A stretch of DNA of 64,000 bases from Diploptera punctata (taxonomy: Eukaryota > Arthropoda > Insecta > Blattodea > Blaberidae), in the NCBI GenBank assembly GCA_030220185.1, contig JASPKZ010007283.1:1201501-1265500 (forward strand). The letters are read 5' to 3'. The position numbers were made by a program, and so were the translations under genes. Within the stretch, counting starts at the first letter, position 1, and every line of letters begins with the position of its first letter. The notes beneath the pieces are model-generated. The model was not told the DNA's origin. It was given only the letters and a program-made list of their open reading frames with translations, and did no database searches. Positions 10,430 to 21,562 of this stretch are shown piece after piece.

Positions 10430-10992
10430 TCGGAATGGGGATTTAGGATCTAAAATTAGTCTGAAATTAAAAAAAAATCTCCCTGACTCCGCTCTTTTTT
10501 TCCTTTTAACAAACTTATGATTTATTTTTAAAATTAAGATATGTTCCATAAACTGATAGAATCGGACCATAAATTGGACTTATTAACAAATTAACTTAGT
10601 TTTAGCGATTCCTGCACGACGGACTGTTAGGAGGTCGTGACTGCAATATTTGTGTCTGTGGATGAATATTAATTTCTGGCTTTCAGTAAATGAAACGATA
10701 AGAAAGCATGTCAAACTATTTGTAAAATCCAGGAAAACGTTGAAGCATGTATCACTATTGCGCTAACCTGCTAGAGGGTTTACCTAATGTTTGTGTGTTA
10801 GGTAATCGACAATTTAATAATGGGGCTTGGACTCAGGTTAGACAGAGTGCGATATTATCAACGTAACAAGTAGTTTTCACGCCTTCACTCAGCAGCAAAA
10901 TCATTAACAAATCAGAGTTTGTGGCTTCACTCAAGAAAATACAGATGTTAGTTAGTAATGATGAAGGTAAAAAAATGTTTAGTATTCCCACT
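10430..10992. other. Unassigned stretch
   Basis: It begins with the end of the (ATT)n tail. No coding sequence was supported. A fragment near 10590-10625 may be the dispersed repeat of 25795. Confidence 0.3.
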
Positions 10993-11258
10993 ACAGGCCT
11001 CAGGAGGCCCTTGGAGTAGTAGGAGGTTAAGGATTCCACCTTGCTTTATGTCAGCCGGGTTGTCAGCCCTGCGTACGGCCGCCTTTACCCCAGAACAAGC
11101 GTCCGGTACTCGTTTCAGTTAGAGAGTGAGTAGACCCCAGCTCCATAGTGCTGCCAGAAGGTTTGGGTCAGTTTAAAAACCCTGACCCCACCAGGACTCG
11201 AACCCCCGACCTTCCGGCTTGTAGAAAGTGCCTTAACCACTACACTACGGCGTGTCCC
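10993..11258 (-). repeat. tRNA-derived SINE, family 2
   Basis: The minus strand starts with GTAGTGTAGTGGTTAAGGCA (A box) and a B box GGGTTCGAGTCC. The body ends in CCTCCTACTACTCC-type sequence at 10993. Matching copies lie at 19236, 32973, 36995 and 41325. Confidence 0.82.
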
Positions 11259-11424
11259 TAATGATGAAGGAAATAAAACAATTAAAGACAATTATAATGG
11301 TTTGTCCATGTAAAAGGATGACAGAAGGCTGATTCCCAAGAAGAATATTAGAATCTGTCCTACCTGACAGACAACAATAACGTGAATTGATGTTACTTTA
11401 AGCACCTTGAGGGGGGGAAATGGA

Positions 11425-11525
11425 CGATGAATTGTCTGAGTGGCGCAGTTGGTAGCGCACTACGTATCAAGTTAGAGGTATCGGGTTCATATCCCGATTC
11501 AGGCGTTAATTTTTCTCTTCATATA
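11425..11525 (+). repeat. tRNA-derived SINE, family 4
   Basis: GTCTGAGTGGCGCAGTTGG begins a tRNA-like head with B box GGGTTCATATCCC, then TTAATTTTTCTCTTCATATA. The acceptor ends can pair almost fully, but the anticodon arm is poor. It is followed directly by the RTE copy at 11528. Confidence 0.65.
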
Positions 11526-11838
11526 TGTATGTACATTATTAACTCCATTGGCATTTTGGAAACCAGAAATTCATGGACGTGCGGACATAAACTCTCCAGA
11601 GATCCGTATCCTAAGCTAATGTTATCCAATTATTCCTTGTGTAATTCACCTCTCTCAAATCATGGACAATAGGCCTATTATTATTCCACCTCATTCTTGT
11701 TCTTCCTATGGTCTTCTTGTCTATCTATTGGTTTTCCTCCCTTTGGTTTTCCTATTAAGAACCTTTCATTTCCCTCTTTCGTTCCCCTTTCGTGTCACAT
11801 GTATTGCTCATCGCAGTAAACGAGACTTAACTGTTCTT

Positions 11839-12452
11839 TGATGAAAGCTAAAAATTAAATTGTACCTGTTGGTAGGTGCCGTCGTCCTCAACTTTGTTAA
11901 AATACGTATATAAAATTAACTGAAGCGCTTTGGAAAGTTATCTTCCATCTTCTGCAGGTTCAGCTTCTGCTATTCGTTGTTGTTGTTGTGTATGGTGATG
12001 TATACTCCACAAGTCAGTTGCTACTATAGACATAGTAGCTACTGACTTGTTTTTGACGATCTCGTATAAGGGGTTTGACTGGGGTGCGTTCTCATTAAGA
12101 GGTGTTGTTTGTTTCCTTCATAATTTCAAGGTCTTCAAGGAAACAAACAATACTTCACTTCTTAATGAGAACGCACCCCAGTCAAACCCATTATACGAGA
12201 TCGTCAAAAACAAGTCAGTTGCTGCTACAAACAGTTGGAGTATACATCACCGTACACAACATCAACGAGTAACGGAAATTCAACCTGCAGAAGATGGAAT
12301 ATAACTTCCGAAAACGCTCCAGTTAATTATATATATACATATTTTAACAAAGTTGAGGACGACAGCACCTACCAACAGGTACAATTTAATTTTTAACTTT
12401 CATCATATGACTTCACCTCAACGGAATTTGATATGAATTTTACTAGTATTAA
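11839..12452 (+). mobile_element. Penelope-associated foldback element, copy 2 (longest)
   Basis: Flanked by TTAACTGTTCTT at 11827-11838 and 12453-12464. Two long inverted arms of about 290 bp meet near 12130. The right arm encodes KETNNTSLLNENAPQSNPLY, matching the C-terminal LINENEP block of the Penelope GIY-YIG region at 2900. It then carries a hammerhead-like core, the shared arm and the unique tail ending TTTACTAGTATTAA. An 85-residue frame at 12047 is a by-product of the palindrome. Confidence 0.75.
12288..12317 (+). ncRNA. Hammerhead-like core in foldback copy 2
   Basis: CAGAAGA, then GGAA and TTCC that can pair as stem II, then GAAA at 12310-12313 and ACGC. U4 of the CUGANGA core is A and the cleavage triplet is not GUC-like, so this is a decayed motif. 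Confidence 0.4.
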
Positions 12453-12990
12453 TTAACTGTTCTTATTCCATTGATTTCCCTTAATGACCGTGTAGCTCAC
12501 TGTAATAAAGTTTTCTCCATTCTACTGTCTTTTTGTCTCTCTTTGGTCCATAAATTAACGTAAAGATATTATCAGATACCGGTAAAGTTCTCTCCTCCCT
12601 TAAAAAAAGAGTCGTTCTTCACATCCATATCATATAAGTGAGCGTGGTTTACCGTTTTTTTAGAGAAATTTGGAGGTGGTGTAAATCATAATAGCATTCG
12701 ATTCCAGTGTTGAAGCTTCTGGAACTCATTCCTAATTGTAGGCCTAATTATATTTTCCTAGGTATTGGAATTCAGTCAGTTCTTCTATATTTCCGTAATT
12801 TTTGCACAGTATCAATTCTGATTTAATAATATATTTTGCGTGTGACCATTAATTTATTTCTATCGATATTTATTTCCAGCCCCAGATTCTTTCTGTTATT
12901 TAGAATGTGTGTGTGGGCTTTCAGTTTCTTTCTCGCTATCGACAATTATCATACACCATAAGCATATACCATCAACTGATTAATCGCATT

Positions 12991-13162
12991 GATTTGTTCG
13001 CTTTTATCCCCTACAAATTTGAATATATAGACTATATATAAGTCTATAGCCTATATATTTGGCCTTAATTGTCAAATGTCAAAACTTTATAATAACTTCG
13101 TTATTAATTTTTCTTCTTAAAGCGAAATATGCTCTTAATTAACACAGACTACATTTTAATCC
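12991..13162. other. Unassigned spacer
   Basis: AT-rich with TTGTCAAATGTCAAAACTTT near 13070, shared with 5345-5360 and 5579. It is probably a repeat remnant of unknown type. Confidence 0.3.
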
Positions 13163-13268
13163 ATCCATAGCAATTCTGCCCGAAGGCAGGTCCTTCATTG
13201 CAATCATATCATTTGCATGCTATGCTTGCAGCTTTACTAGGGAATTGTAGGTGTGGTAGCTTACATTT
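13163..13268 (-). repeat. SINE family 1, 3' fragment
   Basis: CCATCCATAGCAATTCTGCC, then a body ending GTGGTAGCTTAC, is the complement of the family 3' end. Confidence 0.8.
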
Positions 13269-13303
13269 TTATAATGTCAGCTAATTAGAAACATAGGCCT
13301 ATA

Positions 13304-13320
13304 TATATATATATATATAT
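13304..13320. repeat. (TA)n microsatellite
   Basis: A short TA run directly before the (ACTT)n tail of the RTE fragment. Confidence 0.85.
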
Positions 13321-13452
13321 ACTTACTTACTTACTTACTTACTTTACTTACTTAGTTACTTACTTACTTACTCACTGGCACTATCGAACCCGTAGGTTTA
13401 TGGCCGCGAGGACATAAGCTCTCCATACATCCCTATCCTGAGCTAATGCTTT
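13321..13452 (-). mobile_element. RTE-like LINE, extreme 3' end only
   Basis: (ACTT)n at 13321-13372 is followed by TCACTGGCACTATCGAACCC and about 80 bp of the ORF end. It stops abruptly at 13452 in a TA-rich stretch, a heavily 5'-truncated insertion. Confidence 0.85.
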
Positions 13453-13512
13453 ATATATATGTAGGCTATATATAGGCCTATGCTAATTAGAAATATATAG
13501 GCCTATATAAAT

Positions 13513-13700
13513 ATATCATCATCATCATCCGGTATCATGGCTGCTGTCGCCGTCTTCCGGAAACCAAACGCCATTTCTCTCTCTACATCCATTGATCTTC
13601 CTCCAATCCTCTGATATTCATAGCTCCTTGTACCCCTTCTATCCAAGTTTTCTTCGGTCTTCCTGTCTTCCTTCTTTCCATTGGGATCCATTCCATAACA
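13513..13700 (-). mobile_element. LINE 3' fragment with (GAT)n tail
   Basis: The minus strand reads MDPNGKKEDRKTEENLDRRG and YQRIGGRSMDVEREMAF, a tail typical of insect LINE ORF2 ends, and closes in (GATGAT)n at 13513. A (TA)n array follows on the right at 13709-13744. Confidence 0.6.
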
Positions 13701-13706
13701 AATTTA

Positions 13707-13746
<40 letters not shown>

Positions 13747-13984
13747 TATTTTTGAATACGGTTTCTTTATTACCCGCATGTGACTACTTTTAACGTAGGC
13801 TTACAGCTTATATTTTCGCAGGTATCATCATTACTTAAAAACTAAGTCACTCTCTCGACATATTTTGTTATTAATAAAAAATATTTATCTATTTTTTTAT
13901 TTACACAAATGCAGAGGACTTGACAGAAGTCATTGTCCATAATTATGAGTAAACAACTAAAGATAACAATAAATTAAAACAATA

Positions 13985-14405
13985 AAACATCATAGCAAAA
14001 CAAAAAGTTTGGCTCTTGCTTCCCAGTATATGTTCTTCAGCGTAGCAAAGTGAAGTGCCTGACACTGTAGCAGGTGGTTTCTCTCCATGTTGGTGTTCGT
14101 GGAGGACAGTGGGCAATGAGGACTTCTGTAAATTCCAATTCGATGAAAATGATCTGCAAGAGAAAAATGTCCTGTGTTTAGTCGAAAATATTCCACAGCT
14201 TTCTTTCGAGGTGCATCTGGTGTAGTGTGGATAGTGTTTTTCCATTGTTTTTCTTGAATTCGGATCTGAAGTTAAGCTGAGAATATGTTTTTTACCGTTT
14301 GTTTGATATAAATTGTTGCTGAGCGATAAGGTGTGTTTGAATTAGGTTACTCTAAACACATTGCTCCTCATTTTGCCAGCATATCGGCTACTTCATTTCC
14401 ATCGA
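13985..14405 (-). mobile_element. LINE C-terminus with RNase H remnant
   Basis: On the minus strand, GNEVADMLAK near 14380 is the last RNase H motif. EYFRLNTGHFSLADHFHRIG, SPHCPLSST and HLLQCQALHFATLK follow in 14190-14000. RNase H plus a Cys/His tail is typical of I/R1/jockey-type elements. The first Cys pair is damaged (CPLS) and frames shift near 14190-14245. Confidence 0.7.
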
Positions 14406-14519
14406 TATAAAAAAATAATTACATGAAGTTAATGTCAAAACGTCGGTAACCAAGAAACGTTTAAACAAAGTGAATTTCTCAGCAAGTGAAATTTGTGGTC
14501 CAATGTTGCTACTTTACGG

Positions 14520-14765
14520 AATTAAAGTTTATTTTGTTAATTAAATTGTAAGGTAAACAGTCACAAAGCGACAAAGCAAACATGGCGGCTGATATATCGT
14601 TTTTTACGTTTCGTGTTACAGGTAAACTGCCACTTCTAATGATCGGATTTTGTTTTTTATCAGACCTTCTTTGTTTTATTTATATACTGTATTGCTTTTT
14701 AAAATTATAATTGCGACCGCTAGAGCAATTTTTGGTTAGGAAAAAAAATATATAAATAAATATTG
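14520..14765. repeat. Decayed copy of the GCGGCCGC-core repeat
   Basis: GATCGGATTTTGTTTTTTAT and ATTGCGACCGCTAGAGCAAT (about 14640-14735) match the consensus CTCTAGCGGYCGCAATTT in reverse. Confidence 0.45.
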
Positions 14766-16030
14766 CGCTCACTATTAAGTCCTTGTAGAACACACACAAG
14801 TAGTAATTGTCATTTTAGGTGTCTACTCGGTAGGATCAAAGAAGACATAAGAATTTGTAAAATATTCTTTGGAAAAACTGCACTTAAACTAGCGTGAAAT
14901 ATTTTTAAGTCCTATAGAACAACAGTGTGCCAGAGTTTATAGAGCCAGCGATAACCCACAATCGAACCACATACCGATTATCATCCTCGATTACTATCTG
15001 TCGCTATGAAATTTAAATGACCAATATTTGCAGTAAATCCCCAAATCTATGTTAAAAAAAGATATCAATAATATTAAAATTGCCAAACGTTTATTAAAAA
15101 TGGGTGTGCACTTACTTCACTCCCTAATGCTGATCCAACCAGTGATAACCCGAAACAGCGATAGAAAAATCATAGACTAAGTAACATACTGTGTGGAGAA
15201 AATAGCAGTTAGGATCACAATATTGTTTAACAGTGTCATAATATTGTGATTTGCATATTAAAATAAATACTTCAAAATTGTCTAATAATGTTATAAAAAT
15301 TGTTTGAAAAAGTTTAAAATATTGAGTAATGTAGCAAATATAGAAGAAGAGCTATAGTTTACAACAATATATCTGAAAAATCAAGCGCTAGTAGAAGTGC
15401 AGTTGAGCCTATTCTTTCAAGAGAACAACCTCGGTAGCTTCATTCCTCTGGAATTAGCTAAAAATAAGAAAGAGATAACATTTTCCCTGGTGCACTTATA
15501 ATATAAGTACAATAAAAGGAGAGGGAATCACTTCCCTGACAGACACTATCTCTAACAGCCAATTAAACATATCACTATTGGAATCGAATTTTGTGAAAAC
15601 GGTCGCTGGAGGGTGAGAAGGCCATGTTAGGACACTTCACGCCATTACTGAAGCCTTTTATGGCATTTGTGTGTTGTAATCACAGGGCCTGTCCCAATAT
15701 GTACACTTTCCAACAGGAGTTCAACAATATGGCTCGTGAACTTTGTTATTTTCATTACTGTACAGTCATTGCAGTGACGTAGGAATAGGTACACATTTTT
15801 CACATATATTATACATACAATTTTCTGATATTTTTTATTTTAACAACCAAAATAATAATTGACGCGAATTCCGCGGTAAGTGACGTAACAATTGCAAAAA
15901 AATAACTCTTTTTTTAATATTTCAGAGTGTAGGGTACTATTTTTTCTCTTCAACATATTTAACAGAATATAAATTTAGTTTTTATCTTTAATAATTGTAT
16001 TTAAAATGTACGGTTTTATATTGATAACTG
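14766..16030. other. Unassigned AT-rich stretch
   Basis: About 1.3 kb with no convincing ORF, tRNA-like head or transposon end. Short echoes such as CCAGCGATAACCC (14943) and CCAGTGATAACCC (15140) hint at a degenerate repeat. Confidence 0.35.
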
Positions 16031-16032
16031 TC

Positions 16033-16357
16033 CACCGCTGTGGTCTCGAGGTAGCGTGCTGCCTTGTCACGCAGCGGGCCCGGGTTCAATTCCCGATCGG
16101 GGCAGGCTCCTGAGTGATGTTTTTTCGGGGTTTTTCCTCACTTGTAAGACAAATGTCAGGAAGCTTAGGGCCCAACGGTCCCCGAAAATTATCCGGCCAT
16201 CATCATCATTATCATCACCATCATCATCATTCACCGGTGTGGAAAACAACGGGAAGCTACCACACCTATAATTTCCTAGTAAAGCTGCAAAGCATAGCAG
16301 AAAATGCTATGATTGTAGTGAAAGACCTGCCCTCGGGCATTATTACTATGGATGAAT
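16033..16357 (+). repeat. tRNA-derived SINE, family 1 (full length)
   Basis: Starts CCGCTGTGGTCTCGAGGTAG, B box GGGTTCAATTCCC near 16083. The body has CTCACTTGTAAGACAAATG, a (CAT)n segment at 16200, ACCGGTGTGGAAAACAACGG, and the end CTCGGGCATTATTACTATGG followed by ATGAAT. It is about 325 bp long and one of the best family copies in the window. The translated poly-His frames in its CAT run are not genes. Confidence 0.88.
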
Positions 16358-17639
16358 ATTAATAACTGACGTAACGCTATATTTACGTTTTACAGAGTGA
16401 GAATAAAATAATATTTTCTGTGAAATTTTCAATTTTATCTCAACAAGCAATTGTGAACACCGTACAGGCCTATATAGGAAGAGTTACAAAATACATATTT
16501 TGAGATTTATATTATAATAAGTTTGTCACTAATTATACAAAATAAAGTTAACCGACGTAACAAGTAACGCTTCTGCGTGGTGTAACAGATTTAATTAAAA
16601 TAGATAACAATGTTTTGTTAAGTATGAGTGTATTCATATTATACAATATTTTTGGATGTAATTCTTTGAAAATATGTCTAATTTTAATTTCATAGAATTA
16701 TTAAAGTTAATTTCTTTCAATCTGCAGGTCACAGAGTTTTTGCTTCACAGACTGCATTACAACTCACTTTGATTGGTCAACTTCCAGACCACTATTCACA
16801 GTCCAGTGGCTCGCAGCTCTTGATGTCCAACCATCAGGAAGTAAATTCTTCATTTTACTTTAATCGGAACATCGACAGGTCTATACTTCTAGAAATCGAT
16901 ACATAAACGCATCTGGAGAGATCCGACTCATGATTCTCTTATGCCTTATAAGACGAGATTCGAGATTATCGCTGGTCCAACAATGTGCCAGATTATTATT
17001 ATTACGAGTATTTGCGAATAAAGTGATTAAGAGGCATTTTTGGACGAAAGTCGTGAATAGATAAACGAATGAAGGTTAATTGAAATTTAAAAAATGAGTT
17101 TAGTTCCTGCAGTTGCGACAGTTCTATTGGCTTCAAGGGCACCTCAAATACGGCATGTGTTCTGAAGGATCCAGTTTACACGTAAAGTGATTTTTTTTAA
17201 GTTGGGTCTAAAACGTTAAGTGTTCATTAACATATAGTAATGTATTTCTATGTGTGGCCAGATTTTTAGTCTTATTGATATTTATTATCAGGTACAATGC
17301 GTTTGGGTGATGCATTAATGACTTTATTCCAGGGAATTATAGGTAGGTATCTGAATGTTAGAAAGCGCGTGTCCTGCGAAATGCGTAACAATGGCAGCAG
17401 AAGCTTGAAATGGCGGAGTGTTATGTAAACACGAGTTGTCCAGCACTTCACATTCCACAAGTATGTCCTCTTGAGTTGCTCCTAATGCGTGTTTGTATTT
17501 GTAATGGCTAATGGGCGGCATTCTTATAACTTAGTTACATTGCCTGCTGTAGAATATAATAATTTGTAACTTAATTTGCGAAACAAGTATTTAAACGTTA
17601 AAGGAAAATTTGCAATTGCTTGCCTGAATGGAATATTGT
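16358..17639. other. Unassigned stretch with one small RTE scrap
   Basis: Only 17246-17290 is recognisable: TCTATGTGTGGCCAGATTTT and the following bases match the RTE RT region in reverse. The rest is AT-rich and non-coding as far as I can see. Confidence 0.4.
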
Positions 17640-18110
17640 AGGATAAAAATATAAGTAATAAAAATAAAATCAATATATATCATACAATTGTTAAAAGCAT
17701 CATTACTTATGGAGCAGAACTTTGGTCATTAACAAAAAAAAAACAAATAAGTACCTTTTGGCAACGGAAATGGATTTTATACGAAGGGCCCCAAGAATTT
17801 CAAGAAGAGAAAAATTAGGAGCTCAGTTATAAGGGAGAAAATGAAGATTGAAGACACTATTTTAGATTATATTAAAACTCAGCAATTGAGATGGTACGGA
17901 CATGTCCAGAGAATGGAAGAGGATCGAGTACCAAAATCTGTTTTGGAATGGAAACCTCTGAGGGAAGACGAAGCAGAGGAAGACCTAAAACCTCCTGGAG
18001 TCAGGGAATATGTTTATACACGAAGGAGAAACATCTACAACCAGGAGATTGGATGGACCGACAAAATTGGCTATTAGGAGTCGGACGATGTCAAAGACAT
18101 TAATCAACCG
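17640..18110 (+). mobile_element. LINE 3'-end fragment
   Basis: Translation across shifted frames gives SIITYGAELWSLTKK (17695-17740), then QQLRWYGHVQRMEEDRVPKS (17880-17940) and GRRSRGRPKT. These are the conserved C-terminal blocks of insect LINE ORF2. At least two frameshifts are present. Confidence 0.7.
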
Positions 18111-18662
18111 ATCATCTATCTAAGTATTTAAAAGTGTATCCTTAATAAGATCGCTCCGGATATAAATATCGACCGAAATAAACCTCTCATATTTTGTAAT
18201 AGACATGAAAATGAAGCATTCTCTAGCGAACAGGTTGTAAATATTGTCTGTCCAACGGATCTGTGCCCCCGTAAGATATGCGAACTAAAGCCTACTTCCT
18301 TTTCTGTCTCGGCAAATCATTTCTCTCCCTGCATTCCTATCTCTATCCATTTCCTATCTCTCTTGCACTTGCACTCCAGTGTTGTCAACTCGACTCCAAC
18401 CTTGCATTATTCAATATTGAAGATGGGAGTAGATTGACAATATCTCTACTCGATAAGTTACTGTGGCTGCTGTTTGACGTAGTGGGAGGAGAGTGCGGTG
18501 AAATAGTGTGGGTATTGATGTGTACTTTTCTAATCGCTATAGGGGCACAGATCCTTTGGTCCGAGTATACGGTACTACCTGTTAGCTACAGCACTGTCCC
18601 GGGAGAGATTCTGTGTTATCTATCAGTTCCGTCAAAAATTATGCCATGATCATATTTTGAAA

Positions 18663-18700
<38 letters not shown>

Positions 18701-18809
18701 GTAAAAATGTTTTCTTTAATTTGCTTACTTGTAATAGGAGCTACTAGGTGGCAGTCGAGACCGAGTTCCCACTACATCTAGTAATAATGAGAATATGTAT
18801 AAGTAAAAT
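18111..18809. other. Unassigned stretch including a 123-codon open frame
   Basis: An open frame at 18278-18649 encodes no recognised motif and shows hydrophobic, Leu-rich low-information composition; I do not call it a gene. A (TA)n run lies at 18669-18697. Confidence 0.35.
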
Positions 18810-18916
18810 AAATGTTTGTACTTGATTTGCTCGTTAGCGTAATCGGTAGCGCACTGGGATACAAATCCAGAGGTCTGGTTTCAAGTCCCGTCCAAGCATT
18901 TATTTTTCTTATCATG
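18810..18916 (+). repeat. tRNA-derived SINE, family 4
   Basis: TGCTCGTTAGCGTAATCGGT gives the A box, CTGGG/TCCAG the anticodon stem with loop ATACAAA, and GGTTTCAAGTCCC the B box. ATTTATTTTTCTTATCATG forms the tail and runs straight into (CA)n. Same architecture as 5397-5500. Confidence 0.72.

Positions 18917-19004
<88 letters not shown>
18917..19004. repeat. (CA)n then (TA)n compound microsatellite
   Basis: About 60 bp of CA repeats followed by about 28 bp of TA repeats, starting exactly at the end of the SINE. Confidence 0.97.
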
Positions 19005-19007
<3 letters not shown>

Positions 19008-19235
19008 CGTCTCTTCGAAGCTAGAAATTGTTCCTCGAATTGGAACTTGTGGATCTTTCTTTCTCAAGGCAAGCAGTTTATTCAATAATTGTTTAATAAA
19101 TTACTTCTGTAGACAATTTGTAAGTATAAAGACTAGTATACAGAGGCCAATAAAGTCATAGGCCTATTATCTTTACCATCTATGTGCATGGTGGAGTTGT
19201 AGTCCTACAGTCGAACAACTCATCCTAATTTATGC

Positions 19236-19517
19236 TTCTGGCCTCAGGAGACCCTTGGGGTAGTAGGAGGTTAGGGCTCTCACTATTTCTAGACAATCGC
19301 CACTTGATGTCAGCCGGGTTGTCAGCCCTGCATACGGCCGCCTTTACCCCCAGAACAAGCGTCTGGTACTCATTTCCGTTAGAGGCTGAGTCGACCCCTG
19401 GACCATAGTGCCGCGAGAGCGTTTGAGTCAATTTAAAAATCCTGACCCCCACGGGACTCAAACCCTCGACCTCCCGACTTTTAGCGCAGTGCCTTAACCA
19501 CTACGCTACGGCGCGTC
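19236..19517 (-). repeat. tRNA-derived SINE, family 2
   Basis: The minus strand has GTAGCGTAGTGGTTAAGGCA, the B-box region GGGTTTGAGTCCCG, and the body ending CTAACCTCCTACTACCCC. It abuts the RTE fragment at 19519. Confidence 0.85.
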
Positions 19518-19981
19518 CCAATCAAATACTTGGGAACGTTAATTAAACAGGAATGGTATGCAGAAAAAAAAATAAACCTAGGTTAATTTCAGGAAACCCA
19601 TCATATTACTCATTACAAAATACTTTTGTCGCGTCAAATTCTCTCAAAAATATTTAACTTAAAAAAAACACAAAGGGAAAATTTGAGAATAAAGTCCTTC
19701 GGAAAATTACTGTATCAAAGAGAGACCAACAGAGTGTGAATGAAGAAGACTTCATAAATCGTGAGCTACTCGATTTTCATAAGAAACTACTAAGAACAAT
19801 TAAGTCCTATAGACTGCGAAGAGTAGGGCATTTGGCACGATTGGGGAATGGAAGAGGGCAGTGAAAACTTTTTGTAGGAAAATCAGGGGAAATGCATGCA
19901 GTAGTAACGTCAAGAAATAACAAATTTTAATTATTTGGGTTGTAATTTTACCATAAACACAAAAACTGAAAGATACATATA

Positions 19982-21507
19982 CACTGGTGTCCAAAAGTTT
20001 AGGATAATTTGTAAAACGGAAAATCAAAATGCTTAAAGAGAAGCAAGGAGTAAAAATTATTTATCAAAACGTTTCTCAGTACATTTAGTTTAGTTTACAT
20101 ACTAAATTATAATCTCTCTTCAACAATGAAAAAATTAATAGCAATTATAAATGAAATATGCATTGTTGCAGTTAAGCCCTGTTCCATAAATCTTCATTTT
20201 TAAAGAGAGTTATGATATAATCAGATGTAGTGTAAGAACAGATTGCAGTAAAATGGCACAAAGACAACATCTGGACCCTCTGCTTCGGGGTAGAATTATT
20301 GGGCGGCTAGAAACAGGACAGACACAAACTGAGGTCTCCATAGCACTTAATGTGCCACAAAATGTTATATCTAGGTTATGGCGACGGCTCCAAGAGACCG
20401 GAGACGTTAGGCGAAGACCAGTGGGTGGTCGTCCAAGAGTTACAAATCCTCAGCAGGATCGATATCTTGCGTTAACTGCAAGAAGAAACCGAACAATGTC
20501 TGCCAGACAACTGAGTTCAGAACTTGCGGCCGCCTCAGGTATCAGAGTATCCAGACAAACTGTCTATAGAAGACTCAGAGCTGCTGGTCTGTATGCTAGA
20601 CGGCCTGTAGTGTGCGTCCCACTCACCCTTGATAACAAGAGAGCACGTTTACGGTGGAGTCAGGAACATCGCGACTGGACTCTAAATCAGTGGAGCAGCG
20701 TGCTATTTACAGACGAGTCCAGATTCAGCTTGAACTGTGATTCGCATCGCGTGACTATCTGGAGGGAGCAAGGAACTCGTTACTACCCCATGAACATCAT
20801 GGAAAGACATCCATTTGGTGGCGGTGGTCTCCTGGTATGGGGAGGTATAATGATGAATGCACGCACAGAGCTTCACATCTTCGCAGGTGGCACTGTTAAT
20901 GCTCAGCGGTATAGAGAAGAGATCCTGGAACCTCATGTAAGACTTTTCAGGGGAGCTGTGGGTCCAGAATTCATATTCATGGATAACAATGCCCGACCTC
21001 ACAGATCACAACTGGTGGATGAGTTTCTTCAGGAGGACGATATCCAGCGTATGGAGTGGCCACCGAGGTCTCCGGATATGAATCCTATAGAGCATGCATG
21101 GGATGCCTTAGGGAGACAAATTGCATCTCGTCAGCCTCCTCCGAGGACACTTCAAGACCTTCACATTGCTCTTCATGAGGAGTGGAATTTGCTGAGCATC
21201 GAACTCCTGAACAACCTCATCACTAGCATGCCACGTCGATGTGAGTCTTGTGTAGCTGTCAGGGGTAATCACACCCCATACTAATCATTTGAACCATTGT
21301 TGTTCAACTTTTATGTTCGAATTCTGAAATGCAGTTTTCGTTTGTTGTGAAAATGACAAGTGAATGACGTATTCATGCCATTGTTTCTTTCGTGCCATGT
21401 TTCTAATTATCTGTGACATACCCTTACCAAATTTTGTATTATTCTGACAAATGATTTATAATAAGTCGGCAAATGAACTAATTATCCTTAACTTTTGGAC
21501 ACAAGTG
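19982..21507 (+). mobile_element. Tc1-type transposon, complete with inverted repeats
   Basis: Terminal inverted repeats of 28 bp, two mismatches, begin CACTGGTGTCCAAAAGTT (left) and CACTTGTGTCCAAAAGTT (right, reverse). Both ends are flanked by TA (19980-19981 and 21508-21509). The 1526-bp body holds one uninterrupted transposase. Intact frame and well-matched ends suggest the youngest insertion in this nest. Loss of one catalytic Asp implies this copy cannot transpose itself, though its ends could still be mobilised in trans. Confidence 0.95.
20253..21284 (+). CDS. Tc1-family transposase, 343 aa, catalytic Asp replaced by Asn
   Basis: DDE transposase that would cut and rejoin the element at TA sites. 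Residues 1-110 form the paired helix-turn-helix DNA-binding region (LETGQTQTEVSIALNVPQN, then SARQLSSELAAASGIRVSRQ) with a GRPR-type hook (GGRPRVTN). The catalytic domain shows D154 in FTDESRFSL, the GGGLLVWGGI block, and E280 in WPPRSPDMNPIEHAWD. The second catalytic site should be Asp before NARPH; here codon 245 (20985-20987) is AAC, Asn, in MDNNARPH. N245 to E280 has the family's 34-residue spacing. Asp244 beside it would give 35 and is not the usual position. Length is normal for the family. The start ATG lies about 270 bp inside the left repeat. Confidence 0.92.
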   Translation: MAQRQHLDPLLRGRIIGRLETGQTQTEVSIALNVPQNVISRLWRRLQETGDVRRRPVGGRPRVTNPQQDRYLALTARRNRTMSARQLSSELAAASGIRVSRQTVYRRLRAAGLYARRPVVCVPLTLDNKRARLRWSQEHRDWTLNQWSSVLFTDESRFSLNCDSHRVTIWREQGTRYYPMNIMERHPFGGGGLLVWGGIMMNARTELHIFAGGTVNAQRYREEILEPHVRLFRGAVGPEFIFMDNNARPHRSQLVDEFLQEDDIQRMEWPPRSPDMNPIEHAWDALGRQIASRQPPPRTLQDLHIALHEEWNLLSIELLNNLITSMPRRCESCVAVRGNHTPY

Positions 21508-21562
21508 TATTTGAAACTGTCTAAATTCCAAATGATATGCGGAACTATACATAAAACATTAA

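Larger units (their letters stand above)
11528..12990 (-). mobile_element. RTE-like LINE copy, split by a foldback insertion
   Basis: Segments 11528-11838 and 12453-12990 align with the 3' half of the RTE family on the minus strand. ATTCATGGACGTGCGGACAT lies near its 3' end and TTGATATT-type sequence upstream near 12860. Between them sits a 614-bp Penelope foldback with a 12-bp duplication. The RTE is strongly diverged, so it is older than the insertion. Confidence 0.75.

Noticed and set aside
12047..12304. 85-codon gene
   Set aside because: Lies across the palindrome of a Penelope foldback; only the GIY-YIG tail scrap is real coding.
16067..16362. Poly-His and poly-Asp frames
   Set aside because: They translate the CAT/GAT run of SINE family 1.
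18278..18649. 123-codon open frame
   Set aside because: No recognisable motif, no splice or promoter context, hydrophobic low-complexity composition.
18917..19004. CRISPR array or regular spacer repeat
   Set aside because: Simple dinucleotide microsatellite; the window is eukaryotic.
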